DNA of 64,000 nucleotides from Isoetes taiwanensis (Eukaryota; Streptophyta; Lycopodiopsida; Isoetales; Isoetaceae). The notes under the pieces are model-generated. The model did no database searches. It saw only the letters and a list, made by a program, of their open reading frames with translations, and was not told where the DNA came from. The stretch is from assembly GCA_021234155.1 (NCBI GenBank), contig JAJEKV010000002.1, positions 39,665,841 through 39,729,840 on the forward strand, written 5' to 3'. Both the position numbers and the translations under genes were made by a program. The first letter of the stretch is position 1; every line of letters starts with the position of its first letter. Positions 20,690 through 30,391 of the stretch are shown in pieces.

Positions 20690-20900
20690 TGAAACATAAA
20701 TGAAACTAAAATGAAGATAAACAAATAAACATATAAATGACATTAAGTAAGATATAAATGAAACATAAATATAATGACATAAATGAAGCATAAATGACAT
20801 AAAGGAAACGAAATAAATGTAATAACATAAATATAATGACATAAATAAACCATAATGGAATATAAATAAATGAATAGTTACGAGGACACTGATAAGAAAA
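20690..20900. repeat. ATAAATG-rich degenerate tandem array, copy 1
   Basis: Degenerate units of the type ACATAAATGA. Related arrays occur at about 22725-22975 and 35570-35790. They create long spurious minus-strand frames full of Tyr, Ile, Phe and His. Confidence 0.75.
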
Positions 20901-21019
20901 AAGATCCATAGTTTTTTTGTTGTTAAGTCCTTTATTTTACTATAGCTAATATTTTCAATTTACTATTACATCCAAATATTCAACTTTAAATAATTAAGCT
21001 ATTTTACATAACTTTGATC

Positions 21020-21440
21020 CTTTTTTATATAGATGTCCTGATGTTTACAATAGATAGAACAATAAATATTGTTTATATTTCTTTTACACAGTCACAACCT
21101 ACATTCGTTACCTACTCTTGTGGAAGAGGATCAGGTAAGCATATATAAACATACTCTATCTCACTTCCACACTCGCGAGGTGGATGTTTTTTCACATTTT
21201 CTAAATCAACTTCTTTTGCCACTTCAGATATATTCAGCATTGAAAATCCTTCCAAACTTTTGAAAACAGTGACTATTCCAATCCCACTATTAGTAATATG
21301 GGGAATATAAAGGTGGCCTAAAAATACTTTACACTTCATGCAAAATATTTCTTTAGCATTGCCTTGTGGAAGCTCCATTAGATCTTTAACCCATCAATGC
21401 CATCTATTAGCAATGCTGGCCATGCATGTCTCGGAGGCAT
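21020..21440 (-). pseudogene. Cys-rich PLATZ-like gene fragment, copy 2
   Basis: The best-preserved copy. An 88-codon frame (21112-21378) reads IFCMKCKVF, then SEVAKEVDLENVKKH, then GSEIEYVYICLPDPLPQE and a TAG. Beyond the stop the same frame would give VTNVGCDC. The order SE(V/I)..K..D(L/I)..V, hydrophobic strand, PxP, then CxxC resembles PLATZ proteins. I keep this as a resemblance only. Confidence 0.4.
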
Positions 21441-21770
21441 TTTTTTTAACCTGGAAAAGATGGAAGAGGTAAATAAGAAAGACTTGTTTAAGTCCAAAAT
21501 TAAAAAGATCGAAATTAAAGATAAAATGAAACACAAAGGTGACATTGAAAGAGGCTCTGTTAGCATCATGGCATCACGATTGATCATCATCGTCATCTAT
21601 GACGATTGAAAATAACGATTGAATAGAACGAAGAAAGATTTTATTCCATTGACGATTGAAAAGATCGTACATCATGAGGATTAAAAATGAAACAGACAAA
21701 GATTTTATTCTATTGCAGGATTTATCTTTTATTTTTTGTCATTGTTTGTGTTTTATGTTAAAGAGAGATC

Positions 21771-22058
21771 TTGATTTTTTGTCCATTCCTTCGTAATGCC
21801 CTAAAGCTTTTATTTTTTTTTGCAGGTTCGTATCCTACGCATTACCTTGCGGCCTTTCACCCACTCCCCAACTCCGTTGGCATAGCCTATCTTCCTTCTG
21901 AATGCAGCCGCTATAGCATCGAGGAGACTCTGGTCTTCTTCCAAATTCGTGAAGTTAGTCTCCGGAGGTTCATTTTACATATGGCTTTGGTTGTATTTGG
22001 TGAAGTAAATAGGGCGTTGGGATTCTTTTGTTTAAGTACTTTGCCTTTGCCTTTATAG
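21771..22058 (+). other. Possible exon, unrecognised
   Basis: A pyrimidine tract followed by TTTGCAG at about 21825 looks like a splice acceptor. The open frame after it continues to a TAG at 22056-22058. The peptide (FHPLPNSVGIAYL, SIEETLVFFQIREVSLRRF) looks coding rather than random. No partner exon or family was identified. Confidence 0.3.
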
Positions 22059-22184
22059 ATCAATTTATGTCCATCGCTTATCTATTTAAACAACTACACT
22101 ATGTATGCAGTGAGGCTTCATACAATTTATAGGAGTAGCTTGTTACGAATTTTTGAGAACATTTATAGGTCATAGAACATTCAT

Positions 22185-23065
22185 ATTGAATATGTTAAGC
22201 TGTAGTAAAATAATGGACTTAACAACAAAAAACTATGGATCCTCTTCTTATCAGCGTCCTCATCACTATTCATTTATTATGTATTGATATTTACAATAGA
22301 TAGAACAATAAACATTGTTCACATTTCTTCTACAATGGACATAACTTATATTCGTTACCTGCTCTTATGGAAGAGGATCAGGTAAACATATATGAACATA
22401 CTCTATTTCACTTTTGCCCTCATAGTTTCACATTTTGTAGATCAGCTTCTCTTGCCATGTTAAATGCATCTAACTTTTAATAATGGTAACTATTTCAATC
22501 CCACTACTAGCAGCATAGAAAATATGAAGGTGGTCTAAAAATATTTTACACTCCGTGCAAAATATTTCTTCGGCACTACCTCTTGGAAGCTCTATAAGAT
22601 CTTTCACCAAGTCCATCTATTGCCATTATCACCATCTAGCCATTCATGTCTCGGACGCATCTTTCAATCTGCAAAGAACAAAAGAGGAACAAGTTCCAAA
22701 AATCAAAAGTTCAAAAATGTAAATCAAATGAAACATAAATGAAAGCTCTCTTAACATCGTGGCATAAATAACATAAATGACATAAATAAAAACATAAAGG
22801 AAACATAAATGAGATAAATGAAGATATAAATTAAACATAAATGTAATGACATAAATGGAACATAAATGAAGCGAAATAAATGTAATGACATAAATATAAT
22901 GACATAAATGAAGCGAAATAAATGTAATGACATAAATATAATGACATAAATGAAACATAACATAAATAAATGCATAATTACAAGAACAATGATAAGAAAA
23001 AGGATCCATAGTTATTTTTTTTTTTGTTAAGTCCTTATTTTACTACAACTAACATATTCAATTTA
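22185..23065. repeat. Repeat with inverted ends around PLATZ-like copy 3
   Basis: The left flank (ATTGAATATGTTAAGC.. through ACTATGGATCCT) reappears inverted at about 22985-23065. Between them lie PLATZ-like copy 3 (22270-22680, minus) and an ATAAATG array (22725-22975). The same inverted arrangement surrounds copy 1 (20186 to about 20960), and its right end recurs at 35800-35880. This looks like a mobile or foldback unit carrying a gene fragment. No target duplication was identified. Confidence 0.5.
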
Positions 23066-23109
23066 TTACTATATTCTACTACATCCAAAATATTCAACTT
23101 AAAATAATT

Positions 23110-23400
23110 AAGTTATTTTACATAATTTTGATCCTTTTTAGTATAGATGTCCTGTTGTTTATAGTAGATAGAACAATAAATATTGTTTACATTTCTTCTA
23201 CAAGAGTCACAACCTGCATTCATTACTTGCTCTTGTGGAAGAGGATTAGGTAAACATATATAAAAACATACTCTATCTCACTTCCACCCTTGCGGAATGG
23301 ATGTTTTTTCTCATTTTCTAAATCAACTTCTTTTGCCACTTCAGATGCATTCGGCATTGAAAATCGTTCCAAACTTTTGATGACCTTTTTGGGGTGGCGA
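23110..23400 (-). pseudogene. PLATZ-like gene fragment, copy 4
   Basis: A minus-strand frame with SEVAKEVDLENEKKH and GSEIEYVFIY, close to copy 2. Its 5' part is replaced by a G-rich stretch near 23430. Copy 6 at about 35940-36200 has the same truncation at the same place, because both belong to a duplicated unit. Confidence 0.4.
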
Positions 23401-23579
23401 GATGGTGGGATTGCCTTTTTTTTTGGAGGGGGGAAGGGGGGGGGGGATTGGGGAGGGGGGTCATTAGGGACCATTTCATGTCGGGATAGGTTCTATACGT
23501 AGAAATTTTTTTTCCAGACGTATAAAATCCAAAAATACGTATTTTTCGTATTTTTAACCTGCCGGCCGGAAAAAAAAAA

Positions 23580-23860
23580 AATTTCGTGTAAGCGAAACCT
23601 TCATGTTCGCTTACGCGAAAATATTTTCGCTTAAGCGAAAGCTTAAGTTTTGCTTACGCGAAAGTCTTTAAAAGGTTTTGAGTGGAAAAACTTCGATTCG
23701 CTTTTACTGAAACTATTTTCGCTGTAAGTTTAACCGAAGGTTTTCGCTTTACGAAATTTTTTTAGTTCGTGAACGACCAAGGTTTAAACTTTACGCCGAA
23801 AGGGTTTTTGCGAAAGCGAAATAGTAGTTTTTGCTTACGCGAATTTTTTTTATATATATA
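23580..23860. repeat. hAT left subterminal palindrome array
   Basis: About five copies or variants of TTTCGCTTACGCGAAA in both orientations within 280 bp. Subterminal repeats of this kind are known transposase-binding sites in hAT elements. Confidence 0.8.
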
Positions 23861-23868
23861 TAGAGGCG
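23852..23868 (+). promoter_or_regulatory. Candidate TATA box for the hAT cargo genes
   Basis: TATATATATATAGAGG lies just inside the left subterminal array. About 35 bp on there is an AG/GTAATCC donor-like site, and a pyrimidine tract with CTGTAG near 24008 could be the acceptor. This would fit a spliced leader feeding the rightward cargo genes. Inference. Confidence 0.3.
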
Positions 23869-23869
23869 C

Positions 23870-25090
23870 TGTTTCAGTTTTTTTGTGCAGAACAAGGTAA
23901 TCCTTCTGCGCCCTGCTCCACAACCTGTGCCCCTTTTCTTTTTTTTACCTTTTTCTTAGTTTGTAGGCAAATTTAGTTAGTTTTTTTTTTGTTGTTTCTT
24001 TACTGTAGGTCTAGGGTTCTTCCATAGTGAGGCCCTTGCATGTTGCCGCCCTCCATCGAGGGGCGTGACGATGATGAGCGTCTTGTTCTATGGACGAATC
24101 CAGACTAATTTTCATAGATAGTTGAAATTATGAAAATAATGAGAAAAAAAAAACAAGAAAACAAAAACAAAAGAAAAAAATAAGAATTAGAAGTTTTGTT
24201 GCCTACCCTTTTCCTTGATAACAGTAGCAGTTAGGGAGTTGATCAAGAGAGATTAGGTTTTAGAGTTTTGGCAATTCCTTGGCTGAGGCAGTGATCCTCG
24301 CCTGGTGTGCCACATTAAATTGTGCCATGCCGAGGATGGGTGTCATTGCTGATGTCGAGGATTGCTAGGGTCAACCTTCCATCGAGGTGTATAGCCCTCT
24401 CCTGGTGCCGCTTGTTGGCTTCGGTCACGCGGTTTCGAAAGGTGGGTGTTGTACTCTTATGGAAGGTCAGGAGGATATTTTAATGAGATATACCCTATTT
24501 TCTGACAGTGTTGTTGAGGAAAGTCCAACACTAATATAGGGATTGGCGTATATTTTATTAAATATTCGTGAGTTTGCCAGGTGGTCAAATGCAATATGTT
24601 CAGTTGAATGCCAACCTCTATGAGGGAGTTTCCTCATGGAGTCAGTAGCTGGGTCAGATCATAAGTTAAACTTGTTGAAGAGAATGAGAAAAATGCATTT
24701 CCTATAACCGTCAACCGTGAAACTCAGTACTTTAACCATAGGGTGCCTATAACCGTCAACTTTAAACTCAGTAGGGTGCCTATAACCGTTAAACTTAAAA
24801 CTCAGTAGTTTACTAGAATCTTAATGAACTATTTCACGGCTTATTGACACTCACTAAAGTGGGTTTTTTTTTTCCCCAGACTTTTAGGTATTGTTGCTGC
24901 TTTGCTACTGTTGGCATATTGCTAGCTACACAGTTTCTTCTAAAACTGCTATGAATCCAGGAGAGTTAGAAGGACGTAGATTAGAAGAAGAGCCTCACAT
25001 GAGCCCTAAAGAAGGACCTAGGCTAGAAGCAGAGCCTCACATGAACCCAAAAGCCGAGTCCTCTACTCAGATGCACAGGAAAAGATGAAG
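23870..25090 (+). other. hAT interior with little coding
   Basis: Mostly noncoding, with an A-rich patch near 24150. Imperfect copies of a CCTATAACCGT(C/T)AA unit lie between 24695 and 24800. A short frame from 24891 holds an internal repeat (RLEEEPHMSPKEGPRLEAEP then HMNPKAES), too short to call a gene. Confidence 0.4.
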
Positions 25091-25139
25091 ACCCTAATAG
25101 CCATGGTCTTCCTTAAGACCCGCTTTGATGAATTGACTC

Positions 25140-26521
25140 TGTGAGCGAATATGTGCCGCCACCCCATCTGAATTAGAGTTGATTACTACAACAGACGAAG
25201 GATGGCTAGACTTCCACTCATCTCTCATGAAAGATGCTGAGAGAGCTTTTGGGCCTTGAATGATAGAGCTAGAACATGGAAAGATTGATTCTGAAAGGTA
25301 TGCTTGGATAGATGGCAATGTATCTCGTACAACTGGAAATATGATTCATGCGGTAGCAAATTTAACTAGTCCGCGCTTGAGAGAGGCTCTAAAAGATAAG
25401 GCTGTGGAATGGAATACAGCTTGGATGAATCGAAAGCTTAGAAAGGAAACTCATCAACCCCCCCACCTAGTTAAGAAAGTGTTGGCACAGACTATTAGAG
25501 CCAAACGTCCTGGTGAGACTGATAAAGAATGGGAAAAAAGAAAAAGGGCAGATGCTAAGACTATATGGTTTGCAATGGTAGATTCCTCTCAGATAATCAA
25601 CAGGACTAGAATTGATTCAGGAACATATGGAACGGTGTACAAATGCAATATCTTAAAGACAAAACCTATTGTGTTAAATTTCAGAATGATGATGTGGGGT
25701 TAGGAACTGCGAGGCTTGATGTGATAGTAAAGGCCATAATGAAAAATATGAGGAAGTCGCAAATGCAGGTTAGACATGGCTCTATCATATGTTGCATTGG
25801 TCGTACAACTGGATTGGAAAGAACATGGTTGATATTTCCTTATTGGAATGGGGGTTCTTGTGCATCTCTTTTTGTGCATCATGGAGATAATGAGTTTGCG
25901 AGGCATGCATTTAAAAGATTAGGGTATAAGCCTAGTGTGGAGGTCGACGTCCATAAGCTTGAGCAACGGAGGAAGCAAGAGTTATATGTTGCTCAAAGAG
26001 TGGGTAATCTAACTATGTCGTTTTTAAGTGTGCTTAAGCTTCATAAAGAGCACCATTTACACATGGACTTGCACCCGGGCAATGTCTTGCTTCATTTTGA
26101 CTTTGGGAAAGAGAGAGGATGCACGGACCCTCAGGCTATTTATATTGGTATCTGTGATTGGGGAGAAGAAAGGCTAATAGGGGAGCCAGTGGAAGTGAAG
26201 TGGTGGGCATACAAAGGCATGGATGGTGCTGCCAAAAAGACGATTGAGAATGAAAGATTTGCCTATCCATACATGCATGATGATTTGTATTGGGGTCCAA
26301 AAAGAGATGGAACTAAGATGGTGGCTGCAAGGGTGGACTTCGACCTCTTAGGGGCAGCCTACTTTATCTATTACCTTGCTGATTTTGCACGCAAGCATTC
26401 CTTCTTGGAGGCTATGGGTACCACTGAACAAAGCCAGAGGTTTCGAAACATGTGCGATTATTTGAAGCACTATGTCGAATCCCCAATACGAGACAAGGCA
26501 CACAAGTTTGATCTGAAATAG
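25140..26521 (+). pseudogene. Protein-kinase-like cargo gene of the hAT
   Basis: Three pieces in order. A stop-interrupted upstream part (about 25150-25259) is followed by a 147-codon frame from ATG 25260 with a charged N-terminal region and a glycine loop DSGTYGTVYKC. After a single-base shift near 25643, a 292-codon frame holds a VKFQ lysine motif, the catalytic loop HMDLHPGNVLLH and an ICDWGEE segment standing in for DFG. The C-terminal tail may continue in another frame after 26521. Catalytic Asp and Asn are present, so the ancestor was probably an active kinase. HxDLHPGNVLL is unusual for plant receptor kinases. At least one stop and one shift inactivate this copy. Its closest family is unknown to me. 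Confidence 0.75.
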
Positions 26522-26883
26522 CTACTGAACACCATGCGGAGCACTTGGAATTGCTCTCTAACACATTGCACAAGACCCCAAATGGAATCAGATTGGATTT
26601 CCCAAGTTGGGTTAGGTGCAGATGATGCTGACCAAGCTGGACCAAGTCACGCTTAGCGTGCCATTTATGAGCTCTCTTGTATGCTATAAAAAAAATTTAT
26701 TGGTCGAACAATTGCTTTAGACACATTTAATAAAACATCTTTGGCATTTTATGTATTTATTTTTGTTGCACTTGATTTCTTTTATAATTTATAAGTCATA
26801 TTGAGTTGTTTTTTATTTTGCGCAGTTAACATAAAGTGTATCCGCAAGAAAACGAACAAACAACTTAGTGCCAAACAAAAAGT

Positions 26884-28303
26884 ATGTCTCAACAACTGAG
26901 TTCGTCTCATCATTTCTCGTCAGACGAGAGAAGGGGCTGATGAAACTGGGCAAGGAGCCAACTTCTCCTTCCCGTCCTCTTTGAGAACTCCAGATGGCTT
27001 TGTATTCCCTTCTCTACCTACATTATCGGAGGTTAGGGCACAACAGCTACAGAGAGCAGAGGAACATGCTAGAACAAATGAAGCGCGTCCAAAAGAGCTG
27101 GTGAGGCTGAGGGCAATGGCAGAAGTGGCCAAGAAAGAAGGTGTCACAATTACAGAGGTGCGTGGAGTTGCATGTGACATGGGCCCAGGTTGTTGCCCGC
27201 ATGGAGCGGATTATGAGGATATCGAGGCCAATATAGACGCCAAACAGTTTGACGTCGACTGTATACGACTGCAAGATCCCTGAAGTCCGAGCTAAAGCTT
27301 TGGAGAGGTGGGTCCAAGTGAAAGGAACGATGATAAAAAACCATGAATTCAGCAAGATGTTTGCCAAGCAAGTGTACTATGAGATTGTGAAAGGGGAGCC
27401 CGTAAATTATACTAGCAGAAAATGGAAACAAGGAAGTGGTAGTGGTAGCAGCAAGAGAGTGAAGCTCGTGAACGATTCTGAAAGCGCTCTTGGTGATGAA
27501 CCCGTGACTATAACTTATTTGCTTCAAGATGCCATAAAACTTTTAGATCTGGCGGGGGTTGCGGCAGCAGGTGCAGTGACAGAAGAGGTAGATCTGAAGG
27601 CTCAGCTAGAGAATGAAAGAAGTCAAAATCTTATTCTGTCAGAGGAAAACTTGCGCTTAAAAGACCTGCAAATGCTCACGACAAGATGGCTGCGGAATTA
27701 CTAGACACGAAGAATCAACTTGCAGCTTTGGGTAGGGAAAACACGGTGTTGAGAGTAGACAATGAGCATATGCGCAGTTTGACCAGAGCCTTAGATTCTG
27801 ATCCCCTTAGAGTCTCGAAGGAGCAGGGTATTGCATACCTCCCTCCCGAATACCTATATGAGAACCAATGGGAGGATGTAAAGAATGGGGACTACAGATA
27901 TTGTCAAGGTTGTGGGGACAATTTGACCCAAGTTGGTTGGTATGCCTTGGCATGTGGACATCGTCTACATTTGAGGTGTTTGTTGGATTGGATGATGGGC
28001 AGTAGGTTCTGTCCAGCAGAGGATGGATATATTATACCAGAGCGGCAGTATGTCGTGCTTAACATGCAATCATGCATGCCCTCCTTGCCACCTCTAATTG
28101 CTCGCAGGAGGGACGAAATGGCTCATGCGTTCCAAAGCCAACGTGAGATGGACCTTTGGAGGGGGGTGGAAGAACCGCGTGAAGGTGAGGATGTATCAGA
28201 TATTAACCAGTACCTGCCTCCCGCTCCTGGGCCAACAGGTGATTGGGTGAACCCTGGTCCAGACGTGGTGGTGGAGGATCAGGACGATTACTTAAACCCA
28301 TGA
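26884..28303 (+). pseudogene. Coiled-coil/RING-finger cargo gene of the hAT
   Basis: Begins at ATG 26884 (MSQQLSSSHHF). After a shift it runs through frames 26981-27283, 27249-27704 and 27686-28303. Joined by eye these form one protein: a Gln/Glu/Arg-rich helical region, a basic patch, a leucine-rich coiled coil (SEENLRLKDLQ then DTKNQLAALGRENTVLR), then a RING-type zinc site. That site has YCQGCGDN, ALACGHRLHLRCLLDW and FCPAEDG, a C-x2-C..C-x-H-x2-H-x2-C..CP pattern lacking the usual last Cys. Such proteins are often ubiquitin ligases. Three frame changes make this copy non-functional, unless some reflect sequencing indels. Confidence 0.7.
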
Positions 28304-28494
28304 GCTTCGAAGACACTACTGTCTACATTATTTTTTTGATATTTTTTTCTAAAATCTCAGATGCACATGAACCAACGTTTGTTGACGAGGATTTGTTTGT
28401 CTTAATAGAATTTTGGGGGTTGCGTTGCCGCATTGAGTTGTTTGTGTAATAGTTAAGTATGTAAGTGAGTCAAAACATCTGCACATGCAATATA

Positions 28495-28604
28495 TTTGAC
28501 ATCTGGACCTCTAGTCAGGCCTTCTTTTCTTTGAACATCATAGTAGATAAAACCATGGTGATCACTGAAAAGAAGGGCCTGATGTAGAGGGACAGATGCC
28601 AATT
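28495..28604. repeat. Foldback 1 in the hAT interior
   Basis: Arms of about 36 bp (28495-28531 and 28567-28604) with a loop of about 36 bp, centred on AGGCCTTCTTTTC and its inverse. The predicted RNA hairpin is about 110 nt. Confidence 0.7.
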
Positions 28605-28667
28605 AGGATTAGTGGACTAACTGTCATCTCATTCACCCTGGCTTAGTCTCTTTTTTTTTTTGTCCTG

Positions 28668-28739
28668 TTTGATGTATCTAAAGTGCCCCCCAGGATGAGG
28701 CCGCTCACTCATTTTATGTGGCACTTTAGATATATTCAA
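28668..28739. repeat. Foldback 2 in the hAT interior
   Basis: Arms with TATCTAAAGTGCC and its inverse (28668-28688, 28720-28739). Confidence 0.7.
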
Positions 28740-28890
28740 ATAGGAAAATCGAAAAGGGTGTAAGCCTGGAGCGCGACCCTCTTGAATGGTTGTCAACTCA
28801 CCAGGCTTGATATTGTCCGTGGCAAACAATATAGATTTCTCGAAATTCTTGTTACCTCCTTTAGAAAGAGCGAGCTTTGCTCTCGTTCTC

Positions 28891-28961
28891 TTTTGGGGCC
28901 TCTCTGTGTCAATGTAGCTTAGTTACTTTGCTAGGTTATATTACACAAAGAGGCTCCAAAT
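28891..28961. repeat. Foldback 3 in the hAT interior
   Basis: Arms of about 30 bp (28891-28922 and 28931-28961) around GGCCTCTCTGTGTCAATG and its imperfect inverse, with a very short loop. Confidence 0.65.
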
Positions 28962-29320
28962 GGGAGGTGGAGCAGAAATCGTTCGTTCTAGAGGTAAAAG
29001 TTATCATATGCGAGTTGCTATGACGTCAAAGATGAGAGCGTACCCTAATTTCAAGCCAAAGTGGTGCCTAGGCTTTGTCCATCTATATAGCGGCTGTTAG
29101 GCACCAAATCATGGAATATCCTAACTCCTGCTATTGATGGAGAACCTCGAGCAGCACGGTGACTTGAAATTAGAGGACGTGTCCCCTTCGGCGTGGTGGA
29201 TTGTACAAGGATGGAGGTAACAAGGTTTTTGAGTACTCTATTTTTATTAAGGCCACGGATGATAAACCTGATGGTTGCTTGCGATTCTGTGGGTTCCTTA
29301 GAGATTAGTGATTGATGAAT

Positions 29321-29445
29321 GAAAGCATCGAAACTTCCCAATCTTTCTTTCCTTTCCTCTTTGGGCAATGTAGCTTAGTTTATATTCTAAATTCCATTGT
29401 TCAAAGAGGCATGAAAGCAAGATTTGGGAAGTCTCGATGCTTGCA
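29321..29445. repeat. Foldback 4 in the hAT interior
   Basis: Arms of roughly 50 bp (29321-29372 and 29391-29445) sharing GCATCGA(A/G)ACTTCCCA and CCTCTTTG. The loop carries CAATGTAGCTTAG, also present in foldback 3. Confidence 0.7.
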
Positions 29446-29487
29446 CTCAGGTCGAATGTCGAACCCGAATATCACTTGTGGATCGTC

Positions 29488-29725
29488 CCATCCACTGGAT
29501 AGGTAAGGCGTAACTCCGATATGCCAAATTGACGTTTGAATGCCATCGGGACCTATAATCTGTACCTCCATTCCTTTGGGCGGCACCTGCCATGTAAACC
29601 CATTAGGTATTTAGAGCATGTGCCACCCAAAGGAATGGAGTATATATTATAGGGTCCTGATGGCATTCAAATGCCAATTTGGCGTACCGTAGATATGCCT
29701 TACCTATCTAGTGGATGGGACGATG
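29488..29725. repeat. Foldback 5 in the hAT interior (about 100-bp arms)
   Basis: The left arm from CCCATCCACTGGATAGG to CCTTTGGGCGGCAC reappears inverted from GTGCCACCCAAAGG to CTAGTGGATGGG, with a loop of about 25 bp. A transcript would form a long imperfect hairpin. Confidence 0.85.
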
Positions 29726-29744
29726 TGGATCATGTACCTTATGA

Positions 29745-30150
29745 ACCCTCTTCAGGATCAGATTCGTCCCAACTGGTCCGTGGCTGTTTGGCCCCTTGGC
29801 ACGCGTAGATTACTTCTCATCACCAAGATTCTGTGGCATGCGAAGAGGCAAGCAGCAACGGAAGTCGAGACAAATCTGATCCGAGGAAGGTTCTCAAGAC
29901 ACTATGGTCGACGGAGGTAATGGAACACGGTGACACATAATCATCAACAGTGGATCGTGTATCTTGTGAAATCTCGTCTCCATCAAGATTGGCGCGATTG
30001 ATCCGTGGCTCCCCTTGGCATGCGTAGATTACTTCTCATCAGCAAGATTCTGTGGCATGCGAAGGGGTAAGCAGCAACAGAAGTCGAGCCGGTCTTGATG
30101 GGGGGGAGGTTTCTCAAGGCACTTAGGTCGATTGAGGTGATGGTGACGGC
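29745..30150. repeat. Two imperfect direct repeats of about 200 bp
   Basis: The segment with GCGTAGATTACTTCTCATCA then CAAGATTCTGTGGCATGCGA occurs near 29802 and again near 30020, with matching flanks (GATCCGTGGCT, AAGCAGCAAC). No gene is seen here or up to 30390. Confidence 0.75.
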
Positions 30151-30391
30151 CACGATGTGTCAACGCAGTAAATTTGTTATACATGAAACATGGAACGAGG
30201 TGACAAATTGTTAAAACGACAAGAACCATTATACATGAATGAAACATAAAATACGGTAACAAAATATATAGAAGACAAAAACTTATAACAAAAAACTTTA
30301 CTTTTTATTGATAGTGCCAGAACGGTTACAATAGTTTGAAAATTCTCATGCACGGTTACAATAGATTGAAGATACTCATCACATCATCTTT

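Noticed and set aside
22644-23009. 121-codon minus-strand frame rich in Tyr, Ile, Phe and His
   Set aside because: It is a translation of the ATAAATG tandem array, as are similar frames at 20706-20909 and 35507-35823.
25600-25700. Programmed -1 frameshift in the kinase cargo gene
   Set aside because: No slippery heptamer or downstream structure at the shift, and other stops nearby indicate decay or a sequencing indel.
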